Shown one piece after another: positions 37,429 to 45,807 of a stretch of DNA of 64,000 bases. The position numbers and the translations under genes are program-made. The stretch's first letter is position 1. Every line of letters begins with the position of its first letter. Source of the stretch: Marinomonas spartinae (GTDB lineage Bacteria; Pseudomonadota; Gammaproteobacteria; Pseudomonadales; Marinomonadaceae); contig NZ_FLOB01000001.1 in NCBI RefSeq assembly GCF_900089775.1, positions 248,001-312,000 of the forward strand, read 5' to 3'. The notes under the pieces were generated by a model. It had not been told where the DNA came from. It saw only the letters and a program-made list of their open reading frames with translations, and did not search any database.

Positions 37429-38676
37429 CTAAAACCGACTTGCTGAAAATGGTACCAGATCGATATCTGGCGTCTTGTTATTAATAAGAGCGGCCACGAG
37501 TTCTGCTGTCCCAGACGATTGGGTAAGCCCTAAATGTCCGTGTCCAAAGGCGTATATTACTCGCTTAGATCGGCTTGAATGGCTGATCACTGGCAGGCTG
37601 TCTGGCATGGAGGGGCGAAATCCCATCCACTGTTTGCCGCCTGTGGTTTTTAAACCCGGTAAGAAAGAGGCGGCTTTGTCGAGCAAGGTATCCGCACGTT
37701 TATAATTGGGTTTTAGATTTAACCCACCCAGCTCCACGGCGCCGCCAATGCGAACGCCCTCACCTATTTTTGTCACCACAAAACCATGATTGCTAAAAGT
37801 AATATGAGTTTTTAACTCGAAGGCACCTGCTGGTAAAGTGGTGTTGTACCCTCGTTCTGTATCCAGGGGAAAACTGTCGCCAATAGATTTCGCTAATTTT
37901 TTAGACCAAGCCCCTGCAGCGAGTACCAACTGACTTGCTTGATAATCGGCTGCTCCGCTTTTTAACGTCACGCAATTGTCGTTCACTGTAATCGCATAAA
38001 CCGTTGCAATGGCGATTTTGCCGCCACGTTTTTGGAACTCATCGGCGAGATACTGAGTCCATAAGGCAGGGTCACACACATTCTTCCATTCTGGTGTAAA
38101 GCCTGCGTGGGTAAATCTTGGATGGATGCCCGGTTGAATCTCAGCGATGGCCTCGGGGCGGGTTAGGAACTCAAAGACCACGCCATGTTCTTTACGTGTC
38201 TGCCAGCCGGATAAACTCGCGTTGAACTTGGCTTCCCCTTCATAAAGTTGCAACTGGCCTTCACGTCGAATCATGGCTTCGCCATTCACCGCTGTAATTT
38301 GTCGCTCAAGAGCGGCCTTGGAGAGGGCCATTAAATTCGCTTGGGCGAAGAGCGAGGTCTGATAACGGTCTGACCAGCTTGCTCGCCAGAATTTCAACAT
38401 CCAGGGGAGAATCTTCAAGACATAAGCAGGGCGTAACGACAATGGGCCGAGGGGATCCATCAACCACAGGGGCGCTTTTTTCATAATGCCAGGGGTAGCG
38501 AGAGGCATCACATCTGCGAAAGCAAAGGCTCCTGCGTTACCGGCAGAGGTTTCGGCAGCAATGCCTTTGCTGTCTAAGATTAAGACCTGACGACCTTGAG
38601 ACTGCAGCTGAAGGGCAATACTGATGCCGATAATCCCCGCACCAATCACAATGATATCGTGATCTGTTGAAGACAT
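37429..38676 (-). CDS. FAD-dependent D-amino-acid oxidase/dehydrogenase (D-hydroxyproline oxidation)
   Basis: A DAO-fold flavoprotein of 415 residues: the FAD-binding GAGIIGISIALQLQ at residues 12-25, then TSAGNAGAFAFADVMPLATPG typical of DadA-like enzymes, and the C-terminal GHGHLGLTQSSGT. With the epimerase and deaminase next to it, the likely reaction is oxidation of cis-4-hydroxy-D-proline to pyrroline-4-hydroxy-2-carboxylate. It is 14 bases downstream of the epimerase on the same transcript. DadA-type alanine dehydrogenase activity is the alternative. Confidence 0.87.
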   Translation of the reverse strand: MSSTDHDIIVIGAGIIGISIALQLQSQGRQVLILDSKGIAAETSAGNAGAFAFADVMPLATPGIMKKAPLWLMDPLGPLSLRPAYVLKILPWMLKFWRASWSDRYQTSLFAQANLMALSKAALERQITAVNGEAMIRREGQLQLYEGEAKFNASLSGWQTRKEHGVVFEFLTRPEAIAEIQPGIHPRFTHAGFTPEWKNVCDPALWTQYLADEFQKRGGKIAIATVYAITVNDNCVTLKSGAADYQASQLVLAAGAWSKKLAKSIGDSFPLDTERGYNTTLPAGAFELKTHITFSNHGFVVTKIGEGVRIGGAVELGGLNLKPNYKRADTLLDKAASFLPGLKTTGGKQWMGFRPSMPDSLPVISHSSRSKRVIYAFGHGHLGLTQSSGTAELVAALINNKTPDIDLVPFSASRF

Positions 38677-38690
38677 GGGTTGTCTCTCTT

Positions 38691-39629
38691 TTAGATGCCG
38701 TGTCGTAGTGGATCCGTCGGATTGATGATCAGTTTTGCTTCCTTGGTCACAAAGGCTTGTCCGGTGATACGTGGAATAATCGCTGCAGGCATCGCTTCGT
38801 CGTTGGCGGGCTGATAGCTTAAACGATAGTGGCTGCCAATCGTGCTTTCCTGAATGATTTCTTCATTAGGGGCGAGACGATCATCGTCGGCAAGACAAGC
38901 TAAACGTGCTGAGCTTCCGGTGCCACAAGGTGAGCGGTCATAGGCATTGTCTGGGCAAAGTACAAAGTTTCGACTGTGGCCGTGCTCCGTCAATGGTGGA
39001 CCGTAAAGAATAATATGATCAATGATGCCACCATCGGTACCTGTTAAGGATGACGCTTGAATGGCCTCACGAATTTTAATGGCGACGTCGGTCAAATCGC
39101 GAATATTATCCGGTGTCACGGGAATGGGACTTTGATCGACAATAAAGAACCAATTCCCCCCGTAGGACACATCGCCAGAGACGGTGCCAACTCCATCTAT
39201 CTCAAGACGAATATCTTTATAGAGACGGTGGCTTGCCACGTTTTGTACTGTGATGGTGTTAGCATCAGACAGAGTCACCTCGACGACGCCCACAGGCGTT
39301 TCTATTTTGTGCGTCCCCACGCCTATTTTTCCCATATGAGCCAGCGTTGCAGCGACGCCAATGGTGCCATGACCGCACATGCCAATAACGGCCGCCGCGT
39401 CAAAGTAAATCACCCCTGCTACGCATTCTGGGTCCACTGGCTCGACCAGTATTACGCCAACCATGGCTTCTTGCCCATAAGGTTCGGACACTACCCCACG
39501 ATAAAATGCTTGATGTTCTGTCGCCAATATTTTCGCTCGCTCGGCTAAAGAGCCAGACCCTAAATCGGGTCCGCCAGAAATGATAACGCGGGTTGGCTCA
39601 CCTTCCGTATGACTGTCGATTACTTGCAT
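38691..39629 (-). CDS. 4-Hydroxyproline 2-epimerase (proline racemase family)
   Basis: Interconverts trans-4-hydroxy-L-proline and cis-4-hydroxy-D-proline. Both catalytic cysteines are present: Cys85 in GMCGHGTIG and Cys235 in RSPCGTGSS, which distinguishes it from the Thr-containing hydroxyproline dehydratases. It is 312 residues from the ATG at 39627-39629, where the family's MQVIDSHTEGEPTR start begins; a longer frame overlapping the deaminase gene is rejected. It lies between the deaminase and the oxidase genes. Confidence 0.93.
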   Translation of the reverse strand: MQVIDSHTEGEPTRVIISGGPDLGSGSLAERAKILATEHQAFYRGVVSEPYGQEAMVGVILVEPVDPECVAGVIYFDAAAVIGMCGHGTIGVAATLAHMGKIGVGTHKIETPVGVVEVTLSDANTITVQNVASHRLYKDIRLEIDGVGTVSGDVSYGGNWFFIVDQSPIPVTPDNIRDLTDVAIKIREAIQASSLTGTDGGIIDHIILYGPPLTEHGHSRNFVLCPDNAYDRSPCGTGSSARLACLADDDRLAPNEEIIQESTIGSHYRLSYQPANDEAMPAAIIPRITGQAFVTKEAKLIINPTDPLRHGI

Positions 39630-39636
39630 GTCTCTA

Positions 39637-40578
39637 TTACTCCCCTTGTTTAACCCAATCCGCAAACCAGTCTTTAAAGAGCGCATATTGCTCTTCACAA
39701 TAATGACGTTGCGCGGCATTAAGTTCATCCGTTTCGTTGAAATGTAATCGATACTCTTCTTCGCCGTTCAACACAAGTAAATATTTAAAGAACAACACCA
39801 GTTCTGGGCCTTCATCGAAACTCGCTAGGACAGAAAAGGCTTCTTCTAATTCTTGGGCGCGAACACGGGCTTCGGCGTTGCCTTGGGCGGCAAGTTTGCA
39901 TAAGTTGGCGAGTAATAAGACTTCTTTTGGTAACGCCGTACCAATGCCCGTAATGGCACCGACCGCACCACATTTGACGAAACCATGGTAAACCGCCGTA
40001 TCGACGCCCACCATCAGCAATACTTCATCGTCTTGCGAGGTGATATTTTCTGCGGCGTAACGCAGGGCCTCTTTACTACCAAACTCTTTAAAGCCGACCA
40101 GGTTTTTATGCTCGTCTCGCAGGGCAAAAAACAAATCGGCACGGGTTTCGAAACCATAGACAGGACTGTTATAGATAATCGCGGGAATGGACGGCGCCGC
40201 GGATAAAATCGCTTTAAAGTGGTTACGTTGCGCGGCCATCACCGAACCGCGAGACAACACACGAGGAATCACCATCAACCCTGCCGCGCCGACTTTTTCC
40301 GCATGGGCGGCAAGCGCCACTGCCGATTTGGTATTAATGGCGCCCGTTCCCACGACCACAGGCACCCCCGCATTCACCAAGCGCTCCACGCCTTCCATAC
40401 GCTCAGCATCGGTTAGTAAAGGCCAATCGCCCATGGAACCGCAATAGACCACAGCTGACATCCCCGCCGCGATCATCTCCTTGCCCTTCTTCACCAAGGC
40501 ATCGTAATCCGGCGTACGGTCTGCTTTACAAGGTGTCATTAGGGCTGGCATCACACCATTAAACACGGCTTTATTCAT
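39637..40578 (-). CDS. DapA-family lyase, likely pyrroline-4-hydroxy-2-carboxylate deaminase
   Basis: A TIM-barrel class I aldolase-type enzyme of 313 residues. The Schiff-base Lys164 is in LVGFKEFG and Tyr136 is in IIYNSPVYGF; GSMGDWPLLT replaces the GTTGE loop of true DapA. In hydroxyproline clusters this branch deaminates and dehydrates pyrroline-4-hydroxy-2-carboxylate to 2-oxoglutarate semialdehyde. It is the first gene of the operon, seven bases before the epimerase. Confidence 0.88.
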   Translation of the reverse strand: MNKAVFNGVMPALMTPCKADRTPDYDALVKKGKEMIAAGMSAVVYCGSMGDWPLLTDAERMEGVERLVNAGVPVVVGTGAINTKSAVALAAHAEKVGAAGLMVIPRVLSRGSVMAAQRNHFKAILSAAPSIPAIIYNSPVYGFETRADLFFALRDEHKNLVGFKEFGSKEALRYAAENITSQDDEVLLMVGVDTAVYHGFVKCGAVGAITGIGTALPKEVLLLANLCKLAAQGNAEARVRAQELEEAFSVLASFDEGPELVLFFKYLLVLNGEEEYRLHFNETDELNAAQRHYCEEQYALFKDWFADWVKQGE

Positions 40579-40618
40579 CGCTGTTACCTGCCTGATTTCG
40601 AATGCATTAGTAATGTTA

Positions 40619-40643
40619 TTGTATAAATGGATATTGGATACAA
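40619..40643. promoter_or_regulatory. Candidate operator upstream of hydroxyproline operon
   Basis: TTGTAT and ATACAA form an inverted repeat with a 13-base spacer, 41 bases upstream of the deaminase ATG. It is a plausible binding site for a GntR-type regulator, but weak on its own. Confidence 0.3.
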
Positions 40644-40739
40644 AATAGGCCTGGAATGAAAAATAGTCAACGGCGGTAAAGTCAGAACGGATAAAAAAAT
40701 TGTAGTAACATAGTGATTGCTTAGATCAGGAGAGGTTGA

Positions 40740-41093
40740 TTGTCTTATTTAAATCAGTTTGTGCAGCAGTGGAAAGCCCATTTAAAAAGCGAGCTTGCTG
40801 ACTGTGGGTTACGCTTTATTACAACGGAAGATGGGGATGAGGTGGATGTTAAAACCAATTCCTTGGCGTATTTTCGTTGTCTACGGACGATTTCTAACAC
40901 CAATGATCATTTGGACGAGTCAAGAGACGATCTGGCTTGGGTCATGTTGGAAAAACAATTAAAAGCTAAGGCCGAGATGGCTGAACGCGGTACGTCCAGC
41001 CTTGTGGCTACGCTGCATATCGAAGCAAGCCAAATCGAGATTCGTCTTAATTTTAGCTATGACGAAGAACAGCATATTGTCTTTAGTAGTTAG
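40740..41093 (+). CDS. Hypothetical protein
   Basis: A 117-residue soluble acidic protein that I do not recognise. It starts at TTG 40740 with a strong AGGAGAGG four bases before it. Predicted content is an N-terminal helix (MSYLNQFVQQWKAHLKSELA), a middle region with RCLRTISN, and a strand-rich end (SLVATLHIEASQIEIRLNF). It has no signal peptide or membrane helix. It overlaps the convergent membrane-protein gene by 11 bases. Confidence 0.75.
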   Translation: MSYLNQFVQQWKAHLKSELADCGLRFITTEDGDEVDVKTNSLAYFRCLRTISNTNDHLDESRDDLAWVMLEKQLKAKAEMAERGTSSLVATLHIEASQIEIRLNFSYDEEQHIVFSS

Positions 41094-41496
41094 GTTTATT
41101 TGCCCTATTTTTATAGATAAAAGGTAATATAATCAGCTTATACAGAAAAATCGAGATAATATAGGAGAGTATGATCGTGTTGTCTAACCCCATATTATTG
41201 AAAAAGATAGATAGCAGGTAAGAGATACCGACAAACAGCCCTATCTCGACAATAAAATCTACCATAAATAGCATGAACTTAGTGAATGACTTGCATGAGA
41301 CCGTTGGCATGATTACGGTTTGGCATAGCTCAAAAGCTAAAAGTACAGAAATTATGGTAACTGTCGTTGATCTTAGACTACTTAAGCTACGGAAAAGAAA
41401 AATCAGAGACTTTGATATGGCAATGATTAAAATCAGCTGAATCGTTAAACCTTTAAGCCACTTTCCCCATTCGGAAGACGGTTTAGATAACAACAT
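41083..41496 (-). CDS. Small membrane protein with internal duplication
   Basis: A 137-residue integral membrane protein with four predicted helices in two similar halves. Each half has an amphipathic start (WGKWLKGL / FTKFMLFMVDF), a helix ending in L-x-x-LF, a short polar loop, and a second helix ending in (I/L)-x-x-P. The second half resembles the 73-residue protein at 41701-41922. AAGGAG precedes the ATG. No known family was recognised. Confidence 0.75.
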   Translation of the reverse strand: MLLSKPSSEWGKWLKGLTIQLILIIAISKSLIFLFRSLSSLRSTTVTIISVLLAFELCQTVIMPTVSCKSFTKFMLFMVDFIVEIGLFVGISYLLSIFFNNMGLDNTIILSYIISIFLYKLIILPFIYKNRANKPNY

Positions 41497-41577
41497 ATGC
41501 TTTCTCCTTGTCGCTATAAGATGGGTTATCCTTCGTTCTTTTTATATCACCTTTTTAATCCATGTTTTGTATCCTTG

Positions 41578-41611
41578 CACAAACACAAACACAAACATAA
41601 ACATATGTTTA
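41578..41611. repeat. ACAAAC tandem repeats and palindrome
   Basis: Four near-identical six-base units (ACAAAC, the last ATAAAC) lead into the palindrome TAAACATATGTTTA at 41598-41611. It lies between the two membrane-protein genes. Function unknown. Confidence 0.5.
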
Positions 41612-41628
41612 TTTCTTTAAGGCTCTTA

Positions 41629-41694
41629 TATTTTGCAAATTGGTAATGGTTCTAGCAGTCATCTTTTCCGTCAGACCAACGCTTTTATGCAAGC
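41629..41694 (-). pseudogene. Duplicated 3'-end fragment of lpd
   Basis: On the minus strand this stretch reads LHKSVGLTEK then TARTITNL, against LHESVGLAAE and GAGTITDL at the C-terminus of Lpd. The DNA matches 42051-42116 at about 55 of 66 positions without gaps. It has no start or frame of its own and begins seven bases after the small membrane-protein stop. Confidence 0.7.
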
Positions 41695-41700
41695 ATAAAA

Positions 41701-41922
41701 TTATTTGTCCTTCATCGCTCTCATTTTTATTGCATAGGGTAGTATGACGACCCTGTATAGAAGCACCGAAGCAAAAACCGAAATCATCAAAAGAGTATTT
41801 GAGCTAAGCGTGCTGACAAATAGGCTTAAGAGATAAAAGATAGCGACCACTAAGACTATCTCAATGGCTAAATCGACAAGCAGTCTCGTTAATTTTTTAG
41901 CGAACGAGTTAGATGGGGACAT
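41701..41922 (-). CDS. Small membrane protein, paralogue of 41083-41496
   Basis: A 73-residue protein with two hydrophobic helices (VDLAIEIVLVVAIFYLLSLF and a second ending VVILPYAIK). It aligns with the second half of the 137-residue neighbour (VEIGLFVGISYLLSIF; LIILPFIYK). GGAG stands five bases before the ATG at 41920-41922; a GTG two codons earlier would be too close to it. It is set between the lpd gene and a copy of the lpd 3' end. Confidence 0.72.
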   Translation of the reverse strand: MSPSNSFAKKLTRLLVDLAIEIVLVVAIFYLLSLFVSTLSSNTLLMISVFASVLLYRVVILPYAIKMRAMKDK

Positions 41923-42030
41923 ACCCACTCCTTTTTATATGACAAAGTGCTTTCATTCGATGTTAGATTCTATACATCTCCACGGTTAATTCTATAGCCT
42001 TTTAATGGGAGTTCGTTACGATGACAGTGG

Positions 42031-43440
42031 TTAAGCCAAACGCTTTTTCTTATTGGGCAAATCGGTAATGGTTCCAGCACCTACCTCTGCTGCGAGGCCA
42101 ACGCTTTCATGCAAGCTTGGGTGAGCATGAATAGTAAGGGTGATGTCTTCTAAGGTGGCGCCAAATTCGATAGCGAGGGTGAGTTCCCCAAGTAGTTCTC
42201 CTGCGTGGGAGCCGACAATGCCCGCACCCAGTACCCGTTGGCTTTCTGCATCGTAAATCAGCTTGGTTTTACCCTGGGTCACGCCAGACGCGATGGCACG
42301 ACCACTGGCACTCCAAGGAAACACGGCGCTTTTTACTTTGATGCTATCTCGTTTGGCTTGGTTTTCGGTTAGACCCACCCAAGCGACTTCTGGAAAAGTG
42401 TAGGCAATGGATGGAATCGCCATCGGCTGAAAATCGACCTTATGGCCTGCGATCACTTCTGCTGCAGTGTGTCCTTGATGGGAGGCTTTGTGGGCCAACA
42501 TGGGGCCGTGTGTCACATCCCCGATGGCATAAATATTGGGTACAGATGTTTGGCATTGTTCATTAGTCATAATAAAACCTCGCGGATCAATGTCGGCACC
42601 CATCTCAGGAATACCTGCGTTTCGGCCATTGGGGGTGCGACCAACAGCGACCAACACGGCATCCACATCAAGATGTCGTTCACCGTCTTTGTCTTGTAAA
42701 GTGATGGTCAAGGCCTCTGGGTGTGCATCGACTTTAGTGACTTGGGTTTGCGTTAAGAAGGTCATGCGATCTTTATTGGCGTTTTCAAATACACGTACCA
42801 AGTCTTTATCCGCGCCTGTCATGATCTGATCGCCTAATTCCGCTACGGTAATTTGGCTACCTAGGGCTTGATAAACGGTCGCCATTTCCAAGCCGATAAT
42901 GCCGCCACCCATGACAAGCATGTGTTTGGGAATGCGTTTTAGTTGTAACGCACTGGTTGCATCGAGGATTCTCGGATCATCATAGGGAATAAATGGCAAG
43001 CGAATGGCACGGGAGCCAATGGCAATAATAGCCGACTCGAACTCAATCGTTTCTGTCTCTTGATCGACTTTGTTGAGGGTGAGGCTGTGGTGGGAAGTAA
43101 ACTGCCCTTCCCCGTGAAAAACTGCCACATTGCGACCTTTGGCCATAATGGCGAGGTTGTTTGTTAGGGCATCAACAGTGGACTGTCTATGCTGACGAAT
43201 GGCATCCAAATCAATAGTCGGTTTAACGAAGCTCACACCATGGCTGGGTTCGTCGGCCATACGTATCTTGCCTGCAATGTGTAATAAGGCTTTGGAAGGA
43301 ATGCAGCCGACGTTTAAGCAAACACCGCCCAGGGTGTTATGTCGTTCGACCAATGCCACAGACAACCCCAGATCTGCCGCACGAAATGCGGCGGCGTAGC
43401 CGCCAGGGCCGCTTCCTAGTACTAATACATCGTATTTCAT
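42031..43440 (-). CDS. lpd: Dihydrolipoyl dehydrogenase
   Basis: Reoxidises dihydrolipoyl groups of 2-oxoacid dehydrogenase or glycine cleavage complexes with NAD+. It is 469 residues with FAD motif GSGPGGYAAAFRA (10-22), the redox disulfide Cys41/Cys46 in GGVCLNVGCIPSK, the NAD motif GGGIIGLEMA, and the C-terminal His/Glu of HAHPSLHES. No lipoyl domain is fused. It stands alone without E1/E2 genes and is divergent from a TetR regulator, with long palindromes between them, so it is probably an inducible second copy. Confidence 0.95.
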   Translation of the reverse strand: MKYDVLVLGSGPGGYAAAFRAADLGLSVALVERHNTLGGVCLNVGCIPSKALLHIAGKIRMADEPSHGVSFVKPTIDLDAIRQHRQSTVDALTNNLAIMAKGRNVAVFHGEGQFTSHHSLTLNKVDQETETIEFESAIIAIGSRAIRLPFIPYDDPRILDATSALQLKRIPKHMLVMGGGIIGLEMATVYQALGSQITVAELGDQIMTGADKDLVRVFENANKDRMTFLTQTQVTKVDAHPEALTITLQDKDGERHLDVDAVLVAVGRTPNGRNAGIPEMGADIDPRGFIMTNEQCQTSVPNIYAIGDVTHGPMLAHKASHQGHTAAEVIAGHKVDFQPMAIPSIAYTFPEVAWVGLTENQAKRDSIKVKSAVFPWSASGRAIASGVTQGKTKLIYDAESQRVLGAGIVGSHAGELLGELTLAIEFGATLEDITLTIHAHPSLHESVGLAAEVGAGTITDLPNKKKRLA

Positions 43441-43454
43441 TGTCTTCTCCTTTT

Positions 43455-43498
43455 AGCTATATTTTATCTATCTATCAATAGGTAGATAAAATATAGCT
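43455..43498. promoter_or_regulatory. Long palindrome upstream of lpd
   Basis: Perfect 16-base arms AGCTATATTTTATCTA and TAGATAAAATATAGCT around a nearly symmetric 12-base centre holding CTATCAATAG. It overlaps the likely lpd leader and probably binds the divergent TetR regulator. Confidence 0.75.
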
Positions 43499-43524
43499 TG
43501 TGATATCATCGTTCGTCAATAAAA

Positions 43525-43545
43525 TACCTATCAATAGATAGATAA
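43525..43545. promoter_or_regulatory. Second copy of the CTATCAATAG operator core
   Basis: TACCTATCAATAGATAG repeats the core of the palindrome 56 bases away and lies 20 bases before the tetR ATG, suggesting autoregulation. Confidence 0.65.
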
Positions 43546-43564
43546 ACATTGTGGAAGTAACATC

Positions 43565-44131
43565 ATGAAGACGTCGTCCAACAAACAACCTGATAAAGAC
43601 ACCAAAACCCGCATCATGGACAGCGCCGAGCGTGCCATTGTACAAAGTGGCTATGGTGCATTTAGCTTTCGTGATATTGCCGAAGAGATTGGTATTAAAA
43701 GCGCCAGTGTGCATTATCACTACCCGACGAAAGGAGATTTGGCTGTTGCAGTCATGACGCGTTTTACCGACGAATTCCGTGCTCTGTTGCCGGATCCCAA
43801 AGTGGCATCCATTGATCCACGGGCCATGCTCGACGGTTTTATCGATGGTTTTAAAAAGAAGATTGTCGAACAGCATAATATGAGTCTGTGTACTATGTTG
43901 ACGGCGGATAAACATCTGTTACCAGAATCCGTCGGTGTGGCGCTGGCCGAGTTTTATGAAGTGAAGCTCAGTTGGCTAACGCAAGTCTTTGTTCGTCTTA
44001 ATAATCTTGACGAAGATCAAGCACGGTTGAAAGCCGGTCAGCTGTTGGCATCTTTGCATGGTGCGTCTGTGTTAGTGCAAGCGACAGGCGAGGTGGATTG
44101 GTACGAGAAAGCACTATCCTTGTGGAGATAA
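43565..44131 (+). CDS. TetR-family regulator divergent from lpd
   Basis: A 188-residue repressor. The helix-turn-helix occupies residues about 14-58 (RIMDSAERAIVQSGYGAFSF split by helices; IAEEIGIKSASVHYHYPTKGDL), and the C-terminal domain (LTQVFVRLNNLDEDQARLKAGQLLASLHGASVL in segments) resembles TetR_C domains of unknown ligand. Two CTATCAATAG-centred sites in the intergenic region are the likely operators. It is convergent with the diguanylate cyclase gene. Confidence 0.9.
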   Translation: MKTSSNKQPDKDTKTRIMDSAERAIVQSGYGAFSFRDIAEEIGIKSASVHYHYPTKGDLAVAVMTRFTDEFRALLPDPKVASIDPRAMLDGFIDGFKKKIVEQHNMSLCTMLTADKHLLPESVGVALAEFYEVKLSWLTQVFVRLNNLDEDQARLKAGQLLASLHGASVLVQATGEVDWYEKALSLWR

Positions 44132-44178
44132 AGTGCTTTTTAAGATACACAACACTTGGCGCTGACGTGTTTTTGCTG

Positions 44179-45558
44179 CTAGTCCTCACTAAACACACAG
44201 ACTTTATTACGGCCTGTTTGTTTGGCTTTATAAAGGGCTTTGTCTGCTTCGCTGAGCAGTTCACCTATGGTGTTACATTTATCTTGGCAAGAAGAGACGC
44301 CAAGGGAAACGGTATAGTGGATTCGTTCGCCCTTTTGGCTCTTTATCTCCATGTGTGACAATGTCGTTCGTAATTGCTCAGCAACTTGAATAGCTTGTTT
44401 ATGGTGGCTGTTTGGTAGAAAAATGGCGAACTCTTCTCCACCAATTCGACCTAAGATTGCGTTCTTAGGAATGGCTGTTTGACTTGTTTTCGCGAGTATC
44501 TGCAGAACTTGGTCGCCTGAATCGTGTCCATAGATATCGTTGATTCTTTTAAAATGGTCGACATCCATCATTAGCAAAGCGTAGCTTTCTTTTGCTTGTT
44601 TCGCTTGTTGTAATGCGCGGGTGCTTAACTCGAAAAAAGAACGTCGGTTGGCGAGGTCGGTTAAATAATCATTGTAAGCACGGCGTTCCAATTCCTCATG
44701 AGTGTTATGATTCTCAATGGCGATGCTGGCTAGGTTACTGGCAAAATTAATCAGTTCTAAATCATGTTTGTTAGGCGTGAGGTTGATATTGTTGTAGATC
44801 GCAAATGTACCTAATAGCTCCCCATTGGCCGAATGGATTGGGTCGGACCAGCAAGAGTGTAAGCCGGCTTTTTGTGCCAGTTCGGTAAAGTTTTCCCAGT
44901 AAGGGTGGGTTGCGATATCAGCCACGATCACTCTTTCATTTAGGTAGGCGGCTGTACCACAAGAGCCAATATTAGGGCCAATTTTGATACCGTTAATGGC
45001 CATGTTGTAATCGTCTGTCAGATTGGACGCAGCCCCTAAATTTAAGGTTTGATTGGCTGCATCAAATAGCAAGATACTGCATAACGCCCCCGGCATTTCT
45101 TTTTCAATTTGTTTGATAATAACAAAGAGTGTTTTGTTAAGGGCGGAGCTTTTAGCGACCATTTCGAGCATGTCACTACGGGCTTGAAGGCGCTGTTCTT
45201 TGATGTAATGCTCTGATAGGTCGTAGAAATACCAAAAGCGTTCATCTCCAAAATCAGTAAAAGAAAAACTGACGTAGCGTACTGTGCCATCTTTACAGGT
45301 TACTTTATTTTCTACATCATCAATCGATTGCTCCGGTTGACGAATAGGCAGCTTAGAGGGATTGGCCTTTTGAGACCAAACGTCCAGGTTGGGAAGGTCA
45401 TGGAGGGTGTAGCCAAATAGTGTCGTAAAGGATCGGTTCAGAAAATTAATGCGGCCAGACAAGATATTATAGCGGCCTATGGCGATAGGAGCATGCTCTA
45501 AAAGGTCTTCCATCTGAGTAAGATGAAGCTGTTGAAGCCGCTGATTGATTAATTTCAT
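44179..45558 (-). CDS. PAS-GAF diguanylate cyclase
   Basis: Makes the second messenger c-di-GMP from two GTP. Domain order in 459 residues: PAS about 15-115, GAF about 135-285 (with GPNIGSCGTAAYL and HSCWSDPI, typical of GAF domains in such sensors), GGDEF 295-455. The catalytic motif is intact (GGEEF, 373-377), as are the metal site DVDHFKRIND and DKALYKAKQTGRN. The RxxD inhibitory site is absent (the residues are IPKN), so product inhibition through that site is not expected. It has no membrane helix and is probably cytosolic. Confidence 0.92.
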   Translation of the reverse strand: MKLINQRLQQLHLTQMEDLLEHAPIAIGRYNILSGRINFLNRSFTTLFGYTLHDLPNLDVWSQKANPSKLPIRQPEQSIDDVENKVTCKDGTVRYVSFSFTDFGDERFWYFYDLSEHYIKEQRLQARSDMLEMVAKSSALNKTLFVIIKQIEKEMPGALCSILLFDAANQTLNLGAASNLTDDYNMAINGIKIGPNIGSCGTAAYLNERVIVADIATHPYWENFTELAQKAGLHSCWSDPIHSANGELLGTFAIYNNINLTPNKHDLELINFASNLASIAIENHNTHEELERRAYNDYLTDLANRRSFFELSTRALQQAKQAKESYALLMMDVDHFKRINDIYGHDSGDQVLQILAKTSQTAIPKNAILGRIGGEEFAIFLPNSHHKQAIQVAEQLRTTLSHMEIKSQKGERIHYTVSLGVSSCQDKCNTIGELLSEADKALYKAKQTGRNKVCVFSED

Positions 45559-45734
45559 TTAACGTTCTCTAAAGGACAGATCTGGGGCGCTTACTGTTTC
45601 AAGTCAGATATTTTATTAACTTGTATAAGTTTATTTTCTGATAAATTTTATTGCTGATAAAGTGAACAAATTTAAGGATAGTCTATTTCTTGTCTGAGTT
45701 TTGTAACCGGAAGGAAATCTGCTTTTAAAAAAAT

Positions 45735-45768
45735 TAAAAAAAGCCGCCTATTTGGCCATAGACGGCTT
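45735..45768 (-). terminator. Intrinsic terminator of the GMC/peptide operon
   Basis: Arms AAGCCGCCTAT and ATAGACGGCTT (one mismatch) with a six-base loop, followed on the minus strand by TTTTTT. It comes 40 bases after the 47-codon gene, which supports that gene being part of the operon. Confidence 0.75.
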
Positions 45769-45807
45769 GTTGTTGGTTCATTTGACTAGGTCAAACGCTA
45801 TACGACA

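Noticed and set aside
39057-39548. 163-codon open frame on the plus strand inside the hydroxyproline epimerase
   Set aside because: The epimerase has both catalytic cysteines and full length on the other strand, so this frame is incidental.
41578-41611. Short tandem repeats as a CRISPR array
   Set aside because: Units are only six bases without spacers, and no cas genes are nearby.
43475-43915. 146-codon open frame opposite tetR
   Set aside because: It covers the palindromic control region and the tetR helix-turn-helix on the opposite strand; no family similarity.
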